From Crocodylus rhombifer (lineage: Eukaryota > Chordata > Crocodylia > Crocodylidae), in assembly GCA_038503035.1 (NCBI GenBank), contig JAVSML010025178.1, positions 141,665-205,664 of the forward strand: a stretch of 64,000 bases of DNA. Reading direction: 5' to 3'. The position numbers were made by a program, and so were the translations under genes. This document shows positions 53,066 to 62,342 of this stretch, piece by piece. Numbering within the stretch: position 1 is the first letter of the stretch; the number at the start of each line of letters is the position of its first letter. The notes beneath the pieces were generated by a model, which was not told the DNA's origin, searched no databases, and saw only the letters and a list, made by a program, of their open reading frames with translations.

Positions 53066-53090
53066 GGCGGCGGCGGCGGCGGCGGCGGCC
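53066..53090. repeat. (GGC)n trinucleotide repeat
   Basis: About eight GGC units follow a CGGCCC-type run (53020-53042). They translate to poly-Arg or poly-Ala in spurious frames. Confidence 0.9.
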
Positions 53091-53410
53091 GAGCCGCAGC
53101 GTGTCCCGGCCCGACGCGGGGTCCCCGCGGCAGGCCCGGCCGGCCCGGCCCGGGGCAGCGCCGCTCCTCGGCTGCGGAGCAGGGGGGCCCGGGGGTGTCC
53201 TGTGCGACCCCCCAGCCCGCCTCACCCCTTCGCCTTGAAAATCCGCGGCCGGGTTTGTCCGGAGGGGGAGGTGGCAGCGGCCGGGGGCAGGGAGGGCAGG
53301 GGCAGAGCCCCCGTCCCCGCGAGGAGCCGCTCCCATGTGGGAGAAAGCGTTTCTTCTTATTATTGTTATTATTAAAAAGTTCATTTCCTGGCGAATTTGG
53401 CAGTGGCGGG

Positions 53411-53418
53411 TGACGTCA
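53411..53418. promoter_or_regulatory. Consensus CRE palindrome (TGACGTCA)
   Basis: A perfect 8-bp CRE/ATF site lies about 2.7 kb upstream of the proximal exon, at the edge of an AT-rich pocket. A single motif match gives no proof of function. Confidence 0.35.
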
Positions 53419-54099
53419 GAGCCCCGGCGTCTCAGTGACTGGGGCCGCCTGGCTGGGGAGAGGCAGCCTCCGATTACCCAATTACTGCCTGTCAATCCTC
53501 CCCGCCCCCTCCCCGCGCCGGGAGCCCGGCCCTGCCCCGCACCCTGGCACCGGGGCGGGCGTGTCTGGAGGGGACGTGCCCTCATCACCCGGGCACGCCG
53601 TGCGGGGGGCCAGGTGCCTCAGTCACCCCGACACGCAGCCCGGGCTTGCTCCCTCCGCGTCCGGCCTCACACTGCCGGCCCGCACCCTGCGGGGAGTCAC
53701 TCGCACCCCGGCGCTCAATCCTGCCCCGCCTCGGGAAGGGGTCTGCAGCCCTCGCCCTCGCCCTGCACAGCCAGGTCCCACCGCCGCAGGGCCAGGGACC
53801 AACCCCTTTCCCTTTCAAAGGTCCCGCAGCCTGCTCTCTCCCATGCCACCGAGGGGTTTCCCTCCTTGTAAGCCCCCTGTGCGAGGGGCACAGACCTACC
53901 CCATCCCTTTCCCCCAGCCGGCCGCTGCCTCCACCCCTGCCACGGCGAGCCGGGAGCCACTTCAGCCCTCCAGGCCCCAGCGTGCCCGAGCCCGAGGAGG
54001 GCAGGACCCTTGGCGCAGCTGGGGAGGAGGGGGAGGAAGAAAGGCCGTTTGCCTTGTTTCGCCTCCACCTTTGAAACCTCCTCATCAAACCCCTGTTTT

Positions 54100-54560
54100 C
54101 ATTCATTCCTTTAGCAAATTAGAACAAATAAAATAAATAATGTCTTTAAAAAGAAACCCCTCCAACAGCCTCTCAGCCGAATGAGCTCCTTTTATCAGTT
54201 GGCTATGAACCAACCCAGAACAAATTTTAGGGGGCAAAGCAGGGACTTGGCCACAGGATCTTAGCCCTCGTTTTCATTTCAATGTGTTTTATTATCGCCC
54301 TGTCTTCGAGCCTTGCCTTTGCTGCTTTTATTCCTCTCTCTCTCTCTCCGTCTCTGCCTGCCTCTCCCCGGCCAGGCTTTGCTCAATACACAGGCAGTTA
54401 AAAGCGGGACCTTCGAAATGTGTGATAAATTAATTAGCCGGCGGCATAAAAAGCCTGTTGATTCGGGCTGCACGTCTCATCCGCCCGAAACAGGAGGGCT
54501 GAAAGCAACGGCGGCTGCAAACAGCAGAAACGCGTTTAAAAAACTAATAAATCCCCCAAA
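54100..54560. promoter_or_regulatory. AT-rich pocket with overlapping GATA/E-box and homeobox-like motifs
   Basis: The segment contains ttatcagttg (an inverted GATA motif sharing bases with the CAGTTG E-box/MYB site) at 54194-54203, and gtgataaattaattag at about 54422-54437. It lies 1.5-2 kb upstream of the proximal promoter. It is a candidate regulatory element only by motif content. Confidence 0.25.
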
Positions 54561-54926
54561 CAACTAGAAGGTTTCTATTCCCGTGGGATTTAAAAGGAGG
54601 CTTCTGGTGCAAGATCGCGCTCGGGATCCGAGGCCGGGACGGCGCAAGGATGCCTGAGAAGATGCGTTTGGGGAGCTCCCAAGCTCCTGCCAGGCAAGGT
54701 GCCCTTGGCCCGCACCTAAGCAAGCCCGGGTCCTGCCCCGCTTCCCAGCCGAGCCCAGGGGCGTCCTGCGGCGGGGCCGAGCAACAGGCGGGCGGGATCG
54801 GGCCCTCGGAGCAAACCCAGCCCTGGCGGTAAATGAATTCTCCAAGCGGATTTCAGAGCCGTCATCCCCCGCCAGCCCCAAACGGTGCCCAAGCACCCTC
54901 GCGCAGGGCTAGTTTCTATAGAGAGA

Positions 54927-55016
54927 GAGTCTGGGAGAAGGGTTTGAATCAGCAAAATAGAATTGAATATATGTATTCAATTTTATTTTGCTGATCCAAA
55001 CCCTTCTCCCAGACTC
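54927..55016. repeat. 90-nt snap-back inverted repeat, 43-nt arms and 4-nt loop
   Basis: The left arm 54927-54969 and right arm 54974-55016 are reverse complements with only two mismatches (54946 against 54997, and 54960 against 54983), around the loop tatg. The outer arm begins gagtctgggagaagggtttg, and the centre is the AT-rich aattgaata/tattcaatt. A transcript of either strand would fold into one long hairpin. It lies about 1 kb upstream of the proximal promoter, in an AT-rich pocket of the CpG-rich domain. No target-site duplication is apparent. It could be a small palindromic MITE, a hairpin-RNA locus, a recent inverted duplication or an assembly artefact. Confidence 0.9.
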
Positions 55017-55289
55017 AGAGGCCGGGATCAACCTTGAACAGACCTGACGGCTGCCAAGGGCTCGTATCCGCGGGATTGTTGGTTGTGGGCTTTGGTTCGG
55101 TTTTTTTGTTTCGTCTTTGAATTGCCCTCACTGACTTGATGCGACCTGGAGCTCCGCGAAAGGAGCCACCTGGCTAAAAAAACCCTGCGAGCATTTTGTT
55201 GGGGCGGGGGGTCTGTATATGCGTGTACATAACGCACACCGAGCTGCAGGGAGGGACACACAGCCCATTTCCGAGACCGGGAAAGGATA

Positions 55290-55345
55290 AAAGTAATAGT
55301 AGTAGTAATAATAATAACAACAATAATAACAACAATAATAATAAA
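55290..55345. repeat. (AAT/AAC/AGT)n trinucleotide repeat
   Basis: Runs of agt, aat and aac triplets form a compound microsatellite upstream of the GATA2 proximal promoter. Confidence 0.9.
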
Positions 55346-55959
55346 CGGCGGCGACGATGATGGCACGCTACTAATGAAAATCATAGTACTAATCAGGAGG
55401 AGGCGATTCCTAGGGATAAGTCACAAGTTTTCTGTTCAGGACAGAGGCTTGCATTCATTGCCCAGCTCACCTGCATGGGAGGGGAGATTTAGCCTGAGTC
55501 AGACCTGCAAGATCCAGCTCTCTCTGTCCAGTTTGTCTGAGCATTGCACCTCCTGGACACCAGCCATCAAACACCCACTATTATTCCCCCTAGGAGGAGG
55601 ATGGCTGTGACGAGGTTTTGCAGCGCCGGTGGGTGATACTGGGGGAGGCGTGCGTGCATGCCCAGCCGCTCGGGCATTTTGCACCGAGTTGGCGCCAGTG
55701 CTGCCCACCAGGCGGGTGCACATGCCTATTCCTGCCTTCCCGCAAGACCCCCCCCCCTTCACTCCTGGGGCATTTATGTGGTGGAGCGATCTGTGTCCCT
55801 GACCTTATTTCTGGTGCGCTGCTGGGGGTGCTCAGGACCGGCGCGATCCGCATCGAGAACAACCCCAGAGCCCGTGTGCGAGGCAGCCCCGGCGGGAGGG
55901 GGAGGGGGAGGAGAGGAGGGCGGGGGCGCGGGGGGGCTCCGCTGCCTTTGGCGGGTTCG

Positions 55960-56090
55960 GCTCTTTGGAGCGGCTTGGAGTGAACGCGGGGATGTGGATT
56001 CCGGGGGCCAATGGCAGCGCTGGGGCTGCAGGCCGGGGCCGCTGATTGGCTGCGGCGGGATTCTTAGCCCTGCGCGCCCCCCGAGTTCAT
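55960..56090 (+). promoter_or_regulatory. GATA2 proximal promoter with paired, opposed CCAAT boxes
   Basis: A CCAAT box in forward orientation lies at 56008-56012 and an inverted one (ATTGG) at 56045-56049. They are 37 bp apart start to start, immediately upstream of the inferred proximal exon. No TATA box is seen, and the sequence is CpG-rich, typical of a CpG-island promoter that uses NF-Y. The exact transcription start is unknown. Confidence 0.6.
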
Positions 56091-56301
56091 GTCTACTGGG
56101 CTGAGTCCGGCCGGCGCCAGCGCTGACACGGGGCTGCGGGATGGTACAGACAAGGCCGGGAGCAGCGGAGCTCGCCCTCGCCCTCTGAGCGGGAGCCTTG
56201 CCCCGCATCCCCTGCTCCGAGCAGCCGCCCATCGCTCCCAGCCCCGCGGGGAGCTCTGCAGACGCTGGGAGTTCGCTTCCCTGCCCTGGGAGGAGATCGG
56301 T
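56080..56301 (+). other. GATA2: GATA2 proximal 5' untranslated exon (IG-type), approximate start
   Basis: This GC-rich stretch begins just after two CCAAT boxes and ends at a strong donor, atcggt|gtaagtac, with the GT at 56302-56303. The intron that follows ends with a pyrimidine-rich tract and a cag acceptor at 56598. This is the arrangement expected of the ubiquitous proximal first exon of vertebrate GATA2. The 5' edge is only estimated from the promoter motifs; no transcript data were available. Short open frames inside it, such as the ATG at 56089, are not supported as coding and could at most be upstream ORFs. Confidence 0.6.
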
Positions 56302-56598
56302 GTAAGTACGTGGGTGGGGGGACAAAAACGCGCTGGTTTTTCACCGGGCCTCTCCTCTCCTCTCCTCTCCGCCTGCCTGGGTGTCAGCCCGAGCTGCTGC
56401 GCTGGATCCGGCCTCCCCGGCCTGGAAGCCAGCTGGGAAAACTCCTGCTGCTGTTTGTTGGGAAGAGAAAAGTTTCCCCGGGGCTTGGCGGCTGCCGGAG
56501 CCGCTCCCGGGGGGCGAGGGAGGGAGGGAGAGGGCAGGCGACCCCCGCGCCAGCCCTTCCCCCGCCCGCATGCACTAACCCTGCCCTTCCGCTCACAG
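56302..56598 (+). other. GATA2 intron between the proximal 5'UTR exon and the ATG exon
   Basis: The intron is short and GC-rich, with a gtaagt donor and a pyrimidine-rich ...cgctcacag acceptor. It includes a CTCCT-type tandem run near 56350. Nothing else is recognised. Confidence 0.6.
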
Positions 56599-56762
56599 GT
56601 GCTGTCCGCTCCTGCCCCGCGGAGAGAAGGACCCGGTGACTGTGGCTCCCCTCGCCCTTGTTCCTGGCGCCGGGTCAGCGATCGCCGCCGCGGCAGCAGC
56701 GACCAGCCCCCGCCGCCGGTCACGCCTGGTCGGGGGGCGGGCAGGGGAGCCAGGGCGCCGGG

Positions 56763-56991
56763 ATGGAGGTGGCCACGGACCAGCCGCGCTGGATGGCCCA
56801 CCACGCCGTGCTCAACGGGCAGCACCCGGACACACACCACCCCGGCCTGGCGCACAACTACATGGAGCCGGCGCAGCTGCTGCCCCCGGACGAGGTGGAC
56901 GTCTTCTTCAACCACCTGGACTCGCAGGGCAACCCCTACTACCCCAACTCGGCCCACGCCCGCGCCCGGGTCTCCTACAGCCAGGCGCACG
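56763..56991 (+). CDS. GATA2: GATA2, first coding exon (ATG exon)
   Basis: This exon encodes residues 1-76 plus the first base of codon 77 of GATA2, a nuclear zinc-finger transcription factor that binds WGATAR sites and is needed for haematopoietic stem cells, endothelium and neurons. The frame begins [20 protein letters not shown], the conserved GATA2 N-terminus, and continues through the [19 protein letters not shown] segment. An in-frame ATG lies upstream at 56658, but the chosen start fits the family N-terminus and what precedes it looks like leader sequence. The 229-nt coding length and phase match the human exon as I remember it. The exon ends at a gcgcacg|gtaaag donor, and codon 77 (Ala) is completed by the next exon. 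The 5' part of the same exon, 56599-56762, is untranslated and follows a good acceptor (gctcacag). Identification is firm; only the upstream exon use is inferred. Confidence 0.97.
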
Positions 56992-57217
56992 GTAAAGCCC
57001 CTCTCCCCGGGCGGGGGGTGGGAGGCGAAGCGTGGCCGGGAGAGGGGAGGGGGAGACCGGGCTTCTAGCCCGAGGTACCGCCGGCGGGGGGGGAGGGTGC
57101 GCCCCCGCACCCCAGGGCCGCGGTGCTCCCGCAGCGCCGGGCCGGGGCCGCGCCCCGCAGCGCTCGGGGCCGGGCCGGGTTGCGCGCCAGACCCGAGCGC
57201 TGCGCTCTCCCCCGCAG
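56992..57217 (+). other. GATA2 intron 2
   Basis: A 226-bp intron of extreme GC content with canonical GT/AG ends separates the first two coding exons. It is purine/G-rich in the first half and CpG-dense throughout. No other feature was recognised. Confidence 0.9.
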
Positions 57218-57823
57218 CGCGCCTGACCGGCGGGCAGATGTGCCGGCCCCACCTGCTGCACAGCCCCGGCATCCCCTGGCTGGACAGCGGCAAAGCGGCG
57301 CTCTCGGCCGCGCACCACCACAACCCCTGGACCGTGGGCCCCTTCGCCAAGGCGCCGCTGCACCCGTCGGCCGCCGGCGCGCCCGGGGCCATCTCGGTGT
57401 ACCCGGGCAGCAGCTCGGCCAGCACCGCCTCGGTGTCGTCGCTCACGCCCGCCTCGCACTCGGGCTCGCACCTCTTCGGCTTCCCGCCCACCCCGCCCAA
57501 GGAGGTGTCCCCGGACCCCAGCTCCACCAGCGCCGCCTCGCCCTCCTCGTCCTCGGCCGGCGCCCGGCCGGAGGAGAAGGACAGCATCAAGTACCAGGTG
57601 TCCCTGGCGGACGGCATGAAGATGGAGAGCGCCAGCCCGCTGCGGAGCAGCCTGAGCTCCATGGGGGCGCAGCCCTCCACCCACCACCCCATCCCCACCT
57701 ACCCGTCCTACGTGCCCGCCGCCCACGACTACAGCAGCAGCCTCTTCCACCCCGGCGGCTTCCTGGGCGGCCCGGCCTCCAGCTTCACCCCCAAGCAGAG
57801 GAGCAAGGCGAGGTCGTGCTCAG
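57218..57823 (+). CDS. GATA2: GATA2, second coding exon (transactivation and proline/serine-rich region)
   Basis: This exon encodes about residues 77-278, running from [18 protein letters not shown] to [13 protein letters not shown]. It carries the conserved [15 protein letters not shown] block, the KYQVSL...MKMES segment and the [14 protein letters not shown] stretch that precedes the fingers. The acceptor is cccgcag and the donor is ctcag|gtgagc; the last base begins the Glu codon finished in the next exon. Its 606 nt are 36 nt (12 codons) fewer than the human exon as I recall it. The shortfall lies in the Gly/Ser and Ala-rich stretches around residues 100-155, so it looks like loss or lack of expansion of low-complexity sequence and the frame is intact. 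The exon is extremely GC-rich and lies inside a CpG-rich domain, so antisense and alternate frames also stay open here; those are not genes. Confidence 0.97.
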
Positions 57824-60111
57824 GTGAGCCCCGCGCCCTCTCCCGGGCCTGCCTGCGCGTGTGGCGGGGAGTGTGCGTGTCTGCGTGTGCGTGGCAAACT
57901 CAGCTCTCCTTTGGGGTCGCAGTTGAAGCAGGGTTTTTTTGTCCCCTTCTTTTGTGGAGCTCAGGGGAAGGAGCTCGGGCGCATCCCCGCCTGCCCTCTC
58001 CTTCACCGGGGGCTTTTTCCAACTCCCCGCTGCCCGGCTGGCTGGAGCGGGGTGCAGGCACCGGCTCTGACAGACGCAGCACGGCGGGGAAGAAACCCTG
58101 GCGGATCTCAGTTGTGCAAATTGGGGGTCATGCGGGGAAATAAGTCTGGCTCGGAAAGAAGGGCCCGGGCTCGCTGTGACGGCTGGAAATCTGGGCCAGA
58201 CCCTGCGGTCGTACTTGAGCACCGACCGGGTGGGGAATCTGTAGCGAGCTGCTTTTGTTGCCGGATCGTTAATGGCATCTTGGCTGATCCCGACCAGGCC
58301 GGTGCTTCCCCTTCCCGAGCTGAACCAGGCGTTTGAAAGCGAAACTTACCAGGCCGGTTGCTTGAAGCCGAAGAGAAGAAGGCCTCGATTTCCTTCGGAT
58401 CCTGAATGGAGCAAAAGTTCAGATATAGTTTACATACCGGGGCTGAGGGCTGAAGGTGCCGAGCAATCGCTGGCTTCCCTCCACGCCCAAAACACTAGGA
58501 GCTAGGAGATCAAACCCGATCCTCCCTCGCCTCAGAGCCCTGCTTGCTCCGAAAGGATCGCAGGTCATTCCCACCTTCAGTACCCTCGGGATACGGTTTG
58601 TCCCATAACCTGCATTTCAAAAACTAGCTAATTCGCTGATCACTGAAGTTGTCCCTGCCGTCAGACCGGCTGTATTTCTAGACCCGGGTAAGGAAGTGCT
58701 GAGAATTTCTAATAATTGTCCTCGTTTTCCATTCTCAGAGGTGAAGGGAAAAATCAAATCCTGTGTAGTTGGACAGTCTTAAGAGAGGCGTTAAAAAATA
58801 TGGGATATATCTTTGTGGGCATATTTATATAGGTGTATCCAGCCAGCCAGCCAGCTGTAGATGTTTCATATATTTATTGTATTTCCGATATAAATACATG
58901 TATATGCACACACAAAAACACCTCTTTTTTTAAAAAAAAGTCATTCAGCCAGTAATTCAGAAACCTGATCTCTTTTATGTGCTGTGCAACAAAAATATCA
59001 GCTATTTTACAACCTCATCAGCTCCCATTTCAGATGACCCTTTTTAGGAAGGAAAAATATATACTCCCCCCTCCAATATCCCTTGCTCTTGTTTTCATTT
59101 TGTTTTGGGGTTTTAGTTTGGCTTTTTTAAAACACTCAAAAGAAAATTCAATTACAATTAGCACCTCAGCCTTCTGCTTTTGGAAACAGCTCCCAAACAC
59201 AGCAGTCAGCGGCAGATAAATGGATCCTTAATGGCTTTTTTTCCCCTTTCTTTCTCTTTTTTTTTTCGCCTGAGCCGCCCAGGGTTTTATTAGATGGGGG
59301 AAATGAAGGATTTTTTTTTAAGGGAGCCCCCTGTGTATGGAACTAGGGAAAGTTCGTGACCACTCTGTTTTTGTAGGAAAACTAAGACTCACGACACGAC
59401 GACTCCTGCAGCTTCCTGCCCTAGGAGGGACAAAAGCTAGGAACGCAGCTCTGCAGAGCTCCCCTCATTTTTCACTGCAGACTGTGTTGTTTGAAAGCCA
59501 CCCACTCCCTAGATTAAAGGAGACACAAGCCCTGCTGAACTCAGCGTGGCCGGCTCCAGCTAATAGCAAAAGAGAATTTCCTCTGCAGCTAAATACTGTA
59601 CCATTTGCATAAACTATATTAAGTGAATTTCCTATATTAAGCAGACCTGCCCTGGAACCATCAGAGGCCAGTGAACTTTCAGTAAATAGCTTTCTGAGGC
59701 AGAAGCTAGCCTCTGTCTAAGGAGCTGTGCTGGTCTAGTTGAGCCGCTTTGCCTGCACAGCAGCAGCAGTTCTGCTGCTCAGCAACGACTTAATAAGGAA
59801 ATAGTAACAGGCCAACCACCCCCTGCCCAAATTATACTGTTAAAAAGTAAAGCATGAAAAAAGGCGGGGGGACCTGTTTCTCAAAATAAAGTCCAGCTGC
59901 ACTTCAAACAGCTTTATGCTATTAACATAAAATAATTCCTGAGCCATTTATTTTCTGGTTCCAGTTCCAAACTGGCTTGCTTAATTTTTTTTCTTTTTGT
60001 ATTAGAACAAAAATGTATCGAAGGGAAGGAGATGGGGGAGGGGGGGGTCTTTCTGCCTTGAATTCAATTCCAGACAATTCCTTCCCTCCCCCCCACCTTC
60101 AAACTGCTTGC

Positions 60112-60161
<50 letters not shown>

Positions 60162-60524
60162 CAAATGTGTGTGGCAGTACAACATCTGATCTTACTGTAG
60201 AGGTACAATGGAGAGGGGACGAGGGACTGTGCTCAGCACAGAGGAAGGCAGTTCTTGTTACTGAAATGAGAAGTTCCATTTGACACAATAAGAGTGTCAC
60301 TCTTTCTCACCTTGCGGAGAGAGCGGCCCATTTCTGATAGCATAAATTGCTAGTCAGAGGCTGGGTGTGCTGGGCGACGTTAGACCCTTGTTGCATGTGC
60401 TGTCTGATTAAGCTTGAATAACACACTGTTTTGACTTCTGGAAGATGCCTAAAGGACAATGCAAAAAGCTCTTGTGAATTTGTTTTTAAAGAAAGAAATC
60501 CGGTTTCTTCGTGTTTCCATTTAG
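57824..60524 (+). other. GATA2 intron 3
   Basis: This 2.7-kb intron lies between the transactivation exon and the N-finger exon. Its first few hundred bases belong to the CpG-rich domain; the rest is AT-rich. It holds a short CCAG run near 58841-58857, an AGATAA at 59208-59213, poly-T tracts near 59250 and a long TG dinucleotide run at 60114-60159. No exon-like frame is supported in it. Confidence 0.9.
60114..60159. repeat. (TG)23 microsatellite in GATA2 intron 3
   Basis: An uninterrupted TG run of 46 bases lies about 370 bp before the N-finger exon. It is likely length-polymorphic. Confidence 0.97.
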
Positions 60525-60670
60525 AAGGCAGAGAGTGTGTGAACTGTGGAGCTACTGCCACCCCTCTCTGGAGAAGAGACGGCACTGGGCATTACCTGTG
60601 TAACGCCTGCGGGCTCTACCACAAAATGAACGGTCAAAACCGACCTCTTATTAAACCTAAACGAAGACTG
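60525..60670 (+). CDS. GATA2: GATA2, third coding exon (N-terminal zinc finger)
   Basis: This exon encodes residues 279-327, [20 protein letters not shown] onward to KPKRRL. It holds the complete N-finger of C-x2-C-x17-C-x2-C type, with zinc ligands Cys283, Cys286, Cys304 and Cys307. In GATA factors this finger stabilises binding at palindromic sites and contacts FOG (ZFPM) co-factors. The acceptor is ccatttag and the donor is agactg|gtaggt. The 146-nt length equals the human exon (ending at c.1017) as I remember it, and the phase is preserved. The exon lies outside the CpG-rich domain, and its wobble bases are far less GC-biased than those of the two preceding coding exons. Confidence 0.98.
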
Positions 60671-61360
60671 GTAGGTGTCTCTGTCTTTGCTGGGCTTGGG
60701 GATAAATTGTGCAAAGGGACCACACACAGACAGGCATAATGTGTCTCCTCTCCTCTGCTTCAGACCCTGTATGGATTCTAGATGTACTGTACAGGAGATT
60801 CATGTCACTCAGAGGTCACAGCAAAGCCTCAGGGCAGATTTCAGGGACTCCACCCATAGCAGTTACATGCCAAGGTATAGAATGTGGGCAGGCATGCAAG
60901 CTAGCTTATATTCCTAGACTTCATTCCTGATGGAAAATGTGCAGGACAACAAGTCTCTCTTTCTCCTTATGAATGCCTAGCTTTAACCTCCGATGACAGC
61001 TTTGATTTCATTTCTCTTATATTTGGCCTCTTGGGACAGTTCAGAAATGTACCAGAATTGAAAGGGTTACGGGCATGAATACCCTCCAACATGTTGGGAT
61101 TAAACAGAAATCCCAACCCAAAAAACAAAACAGAAAGAAAAGAAAATAGCCACTGCTCCCTATTTAATAATTATTTGTGTAAAGGCCATGAAGTAAGATT
61201 TACTCTTATAGTCCCTAACAATATTAATATTGGTTCCCTCCTCAGACAATCCCCTGATGTTTTAAAAAAAATCCTATTATTTTTCCATGGAGTCACCTAT
61301 ACTTTTTATTTTCATTTGAGTGATTAAAAAAAATGTCCTTTCTAAGCTCCTGGTAGTAGT

Positions 61361-61417
61361 TTCCTATCCGGATATCTGTACGTTAAAGATAAGGAAACTT
61401 TGTGTATCTGTTTCCTG
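61361..61417 (+). promoter_or_regulatory. Probable orthologue of the GATA2 +9.5 intronic enhancer (E-box/GATA/ETS composite)
   Basis: About 700 bp into the intron between the two finger exons is TATCTG (61373-61378), an 8-bp spacer, then AGATAA (61387-61392) followed directly by GGAA (61393-61396). ETS-type cores flank it: TTCC at 61361-61364, CCGGA at 61368-61372 and TTCC at 61412-61415. A second TATCTG lies at 61405-61410. In mammals the +9.5 element in the equivalent intron is CATCTG-N8-AGATAA with adjacent ETS sites, bound by GATA and SCL/TAL1 complexes, and it drives GATA2 autoregulation in haematopoietic stem cells and endothelium. Position, spacing and flanking motifs all fit. The E-box differs at its first base (T for C). 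Homology is inferred from architecture; no alignment was run. Confidence 0.78.
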
Positions 61418-62255
61418 ACTCTAAAAGCTTTAGAGAGTTTCTATAGGCAAGGCATGCCAGTCATGCTCACTGTTTTGAAATTTCTAATACACTCTTCTCC
61501 ACAAATAATGAGTAAAATGCTAAGAATAATAAATATATTTTTTTTCAGAACCATGTGATTTATAGTGCCCAAATCTTTTAGCCATTTGGGGGCCATTTTA
61601 ATGAGACTGGTTGCGGGGGAGGCGGGAAAGGGAAGAGACCAGCATTAATGATCTAATGCTGGGATGGGATACAGAGGATTTCTATAGTGAGTCAGAATTT
61701 CAGCTATGCAAGTTTCTTAATGACTTGCTTTCCTTCTAAGGTGACTGACATATAGAGAAATGTTAAGTTGTGTAACATTATCATCTCGCAGGCTCAAGTC
61801 CTTGCCAGACTGAATAGGACAGTCCACAGAGTTAAGCAGCATAGTTCAGTATCAATAAACCATCTCAAATATGCAAACCTAGCTCTCTACCTTCTAGTGT
61901 GCTGGGAGACTGTGGTACTTAAACTTACTGCCAAGGGGGTTGGGGAACTTTATTTATTTATTTTTTGGCGGGGGAGGGAGTTCTTGTTTTTATTTTAAAT
62001 GTTTAGTTTTATATTTGTTTCTCTTTGACTTGCTCATGTGTGTGGGACAGAAGACTCCTCTATTCATTTAGGAGTTTATTAATAATGATAACTTTTCTTA
62101 GCGCGCATTCAAGAACTATTTTCAAAACCTGGAGGCCTCTAAAATTCATTGTATTTGGCTTGCATGTATGCGCATGCATAAATGGGGATCCACCCAATCT
62201 CTGCTCTGGCCTCTGGCTCTGTTCTTCTAGGCTAGCAGAGGGCTAACCTCACTAG

Positions 62256-62342
62256 GGCCTGATTCTGATTTTCTACTACTGAATATTCCACCAGCTACAA
62301 TTTCTGACACCAGCAAAGTAACAGGGAGAACAGGATCAGGCC
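62256..62342. mobile_element. Small MITE-like element with 12-bp terminal inverted repeats in GATA2 intron 4
   Basis: ggcctgattctg at 62256-62267 and caggatcaggcc at 62331-62342 are inverted repeats (11 of 12). The 'ggcctgattctg' end is common in dispersed repeats of turtles and crocodilians. It is short and non-coding. Confidence 0.55.

Larger units (their letters stand above)
47200..58000. promoter_or_regulatory. Extended CpG-rich domain upstream of and across the 5' part of GATA2
   Basis: Compared with the flanking desert, this stretch of nearly 11 kb is strikingly GC-rich and dense in CG dinucleotides, broken by short AT-rich pockets (for example 50940-51000, 51720-51760, 52240-52420, 53340-53400, 54100-54560, 54925-55000, 55290-55350). 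Long open frames occur on both strands in it purely because stop codons are rare in such sequence. Broad CpG-rich domains are usual at developmental transcription-factor genes regulated by Polycomb. The distal (IS) GATA2 first exon should lie within it but I cannot place it. Confidence 0.75.

Noticed and set aside
52408..53413. Overlapping 276- and 254-codon forward frames
   Set aside because: Several frames are open at once, with poly-Arg and poly-Ala from the GGC repeat; typical of non-coding CpG-rich sequence.
54927..55016. Calling the palindrome a microRNA gene
   Set aside because: The stem is too perfect and the loop too short for a typical precursor, and there is no small-RNA evidence, so it is listed as an inverted repeat only.
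56064..57698. 544-codon reverse-strand open frame over GATA2
   Set aside because: Antisense shadow of GC-rich exons; low-complexity translation with no domain.
56089..58143. 684-codon forward open frame spanning the GATA2 5' region
   Set aside because: It runs through the proximal UTR exon, introns and exon 2 without a stop only because of extreme GC content. Only the 57218-57823 part is real coding sequence, as a GATA2 exon.
59208..59213. AGATAA in GATA2 intron 3 as a second composite enhancer
   Set aside because: No CANNTG or similar partner lies at the right spacing; a single GATA hexamer is expected by chance at this length.
60002..60300. Thr-His-repeat and Cys-Val-repeat small proteins
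   Set aside because: Translations of the (TG)23 microsatellite inside GATA2 intron 3.
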